Positions 63,543-64,000 of a stretch of DNA of 64,000 bases are shown here, one piece after another. The position numbers and the translations under genes are program-made. The stretch comes from Kribbella capetownensis. Its GTDB lineage: Bacteria > Actinomycetota > Actinomycetes > Propionibacteriales > Kribbellaceae. The notes beneath the pieces were generated by a model. It saw nothing but the letters and a program-made list of their open reading frames with translations. It did not search any database and was not told the DNA's origin. Numbering within the stretch: the stretch's first letter is position 1; each line of letters starts with the position of its first letter. The stretch spans positions 496,001 through 560,000 of the forward strand of contig NZ_SJKD01000001.1 in NCBI RefSeq assembly GCF_004331485.1, given 5' to 3'.

Positions 63543-64000
63543 TCAGAACTCCAGCGTCATACCGATGCGAGCCTGGGTGGTGGGGCCGCCGAAGGCTTCG
63601 GCGGCTTGGGAGGTTGCTGCGACTGGGTCGAGGAGTGGGCCGACGTGGGTGACGACCAGGTGTTTGGTGTTGGCGCGGTGGGCGAGGTCGCCGGTTTGGG
63701 CTGGGGTGTGGTGGACCGGCGTGGGAACTGGATCGTTGGCCTCGCATAACAACAGGTCCGCGTCAGCGGCTACGGCGTCCAGGCCGGAGCATGGTGCGCA
63801 GTCGCCGGAGTACGCGAAGGTGTGACCGTCCGCTGAGGCTCGGAGCGCGTAGGCCTCGCCTCCGTGCTCCACCGCACGGCTGGTCAGCTCCAGATCGTGG
63901 AGCCGCATCGAATGACCGTCCGACAGCGGACGAAGGTCGAGTACGTCGCGGACGAAACCCGCGTCCGGTTGGCCGAAGAAGCCGGCCAACCGAGCACCGA
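63543..64000 (-). CDS. metallo-beta-lactamase-fold hydrolase, RNase Z-like (partial)
   Basis: The C-terminal 150 or so residues of a gene that continues beyond the right edge. HTFAYSGDCAPCSGLDAVAADADLLLCEAND carries the metal Asp, and HHTPAQTGDLAHRANTKHLVVTHVGPLLDP the late metal His residues of the RNase Z/ElaC-like branch. Its start is outside the window. Ten bases separate it from the convergent response regulator. Confidence 0.8.
   Translation of the reverse strand, partial: GARLAGFFGQPDAGFVRDVLDLRPLSDGHSMRLHDLELTSRAVEHGGEAYALRASADGHTFAYSGDCAPCSGLDAVAADADLLLCEANDPVPTPVHHTPAQTGDLAHRANTKHLVVTHVGPLLDPVAATSQAAEAFGGPTTQARIGMTLEF

Overview
The window is high-G+C actinobacterial DNA. Start codons are often GTG, operons are tightly packed with ATGA/GTGA overlaps, some starts look leaderless, and the exported proteins carry Tat-type leaders. 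Gene content (an F420-dependent glucose-6-phosphate dehydrogenase, a CE1758/CE1759 flavin pair, many small sugar-catabolic operons) and frequent GTAC-containing codons suggest a Kribbella-like soil actinomycete of the Propionibacteriales. That assignment is inference. No tRNA, rRNA, CRISPR array, prophage or IS element was seen, and no gene-free stretch exceeds 300 bases.

Region 1 (1-13.4 kb) is carbohydrate catabolism. A seven-gene minus-strand operon encodes a nucleoside-hydrolase-like protein, a Tat/lipoprotein sugar-binding protein, two permeases, a xylose-isomerase-like TIM barrel and a transketolase split into two subunits. An FGGY kinase is divergent from it. Next comes a plus-strand operon (cupin, Gfo/Idh/MocA oxidoreductase, DUF993 protein, two sugar isomerase/lyase-like TIM barrels) behind a strong promoter and a LacI-type operator. 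Neither operon has an obvious known substrate.

Region 2 (13.5-29.8 kb) is mixed. It holds a diguanylate cyclase, an aldo/keto reductase, a PhoD phosphatase coupled to an FnIII protein, an XRE regulator divergent from an SDR, acetyltransferases, a beta-helix protein, the LLM/FMN reductase pair, a TetR regulator divergent from a drug-type ABC exporter, and a second SDR.

Region 3 (29.9-52.4 kb) is a nearly complete purine/ureide pathway. Guanine and xanthine go to urate (guaD, xdhABC, 8-oxoguanine deaminase), urate to allantoin (uricase, HIU hydrolase, OHCU decarboxylase), then allantoinase, ureidoglycine aminohydrolase and the glyoxylate-to-glycerate branch (gcl, glxR, hyi, glxK). It also has a PucR regulator, a purine permease fused to a degenerate OHCU-decarboxylase domain, and an IclR regulator. 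One palindrome (core TTCCGTATNRCGGAA) sits at or just after the -10 box of four promoters here, including that of the IclR gene. This points to a single ureide/glyoxylate regulon. Allantoate- and ureidoglycolate-degrading enzymes are not in the window.

Region 4 (52.4-64 kb) is housekeeping and stress genes: Nudix, GNAT, Fgd, a nitrilase-fold protein lacking its nucleophile, Ogt, DinB-like, DUF72, an APH-like kinase, a glutamine-synthetase-like ligase, two small membrane proteins, a NarL-type two-component system and a partial metallo-beta-lactamase-fold gene.
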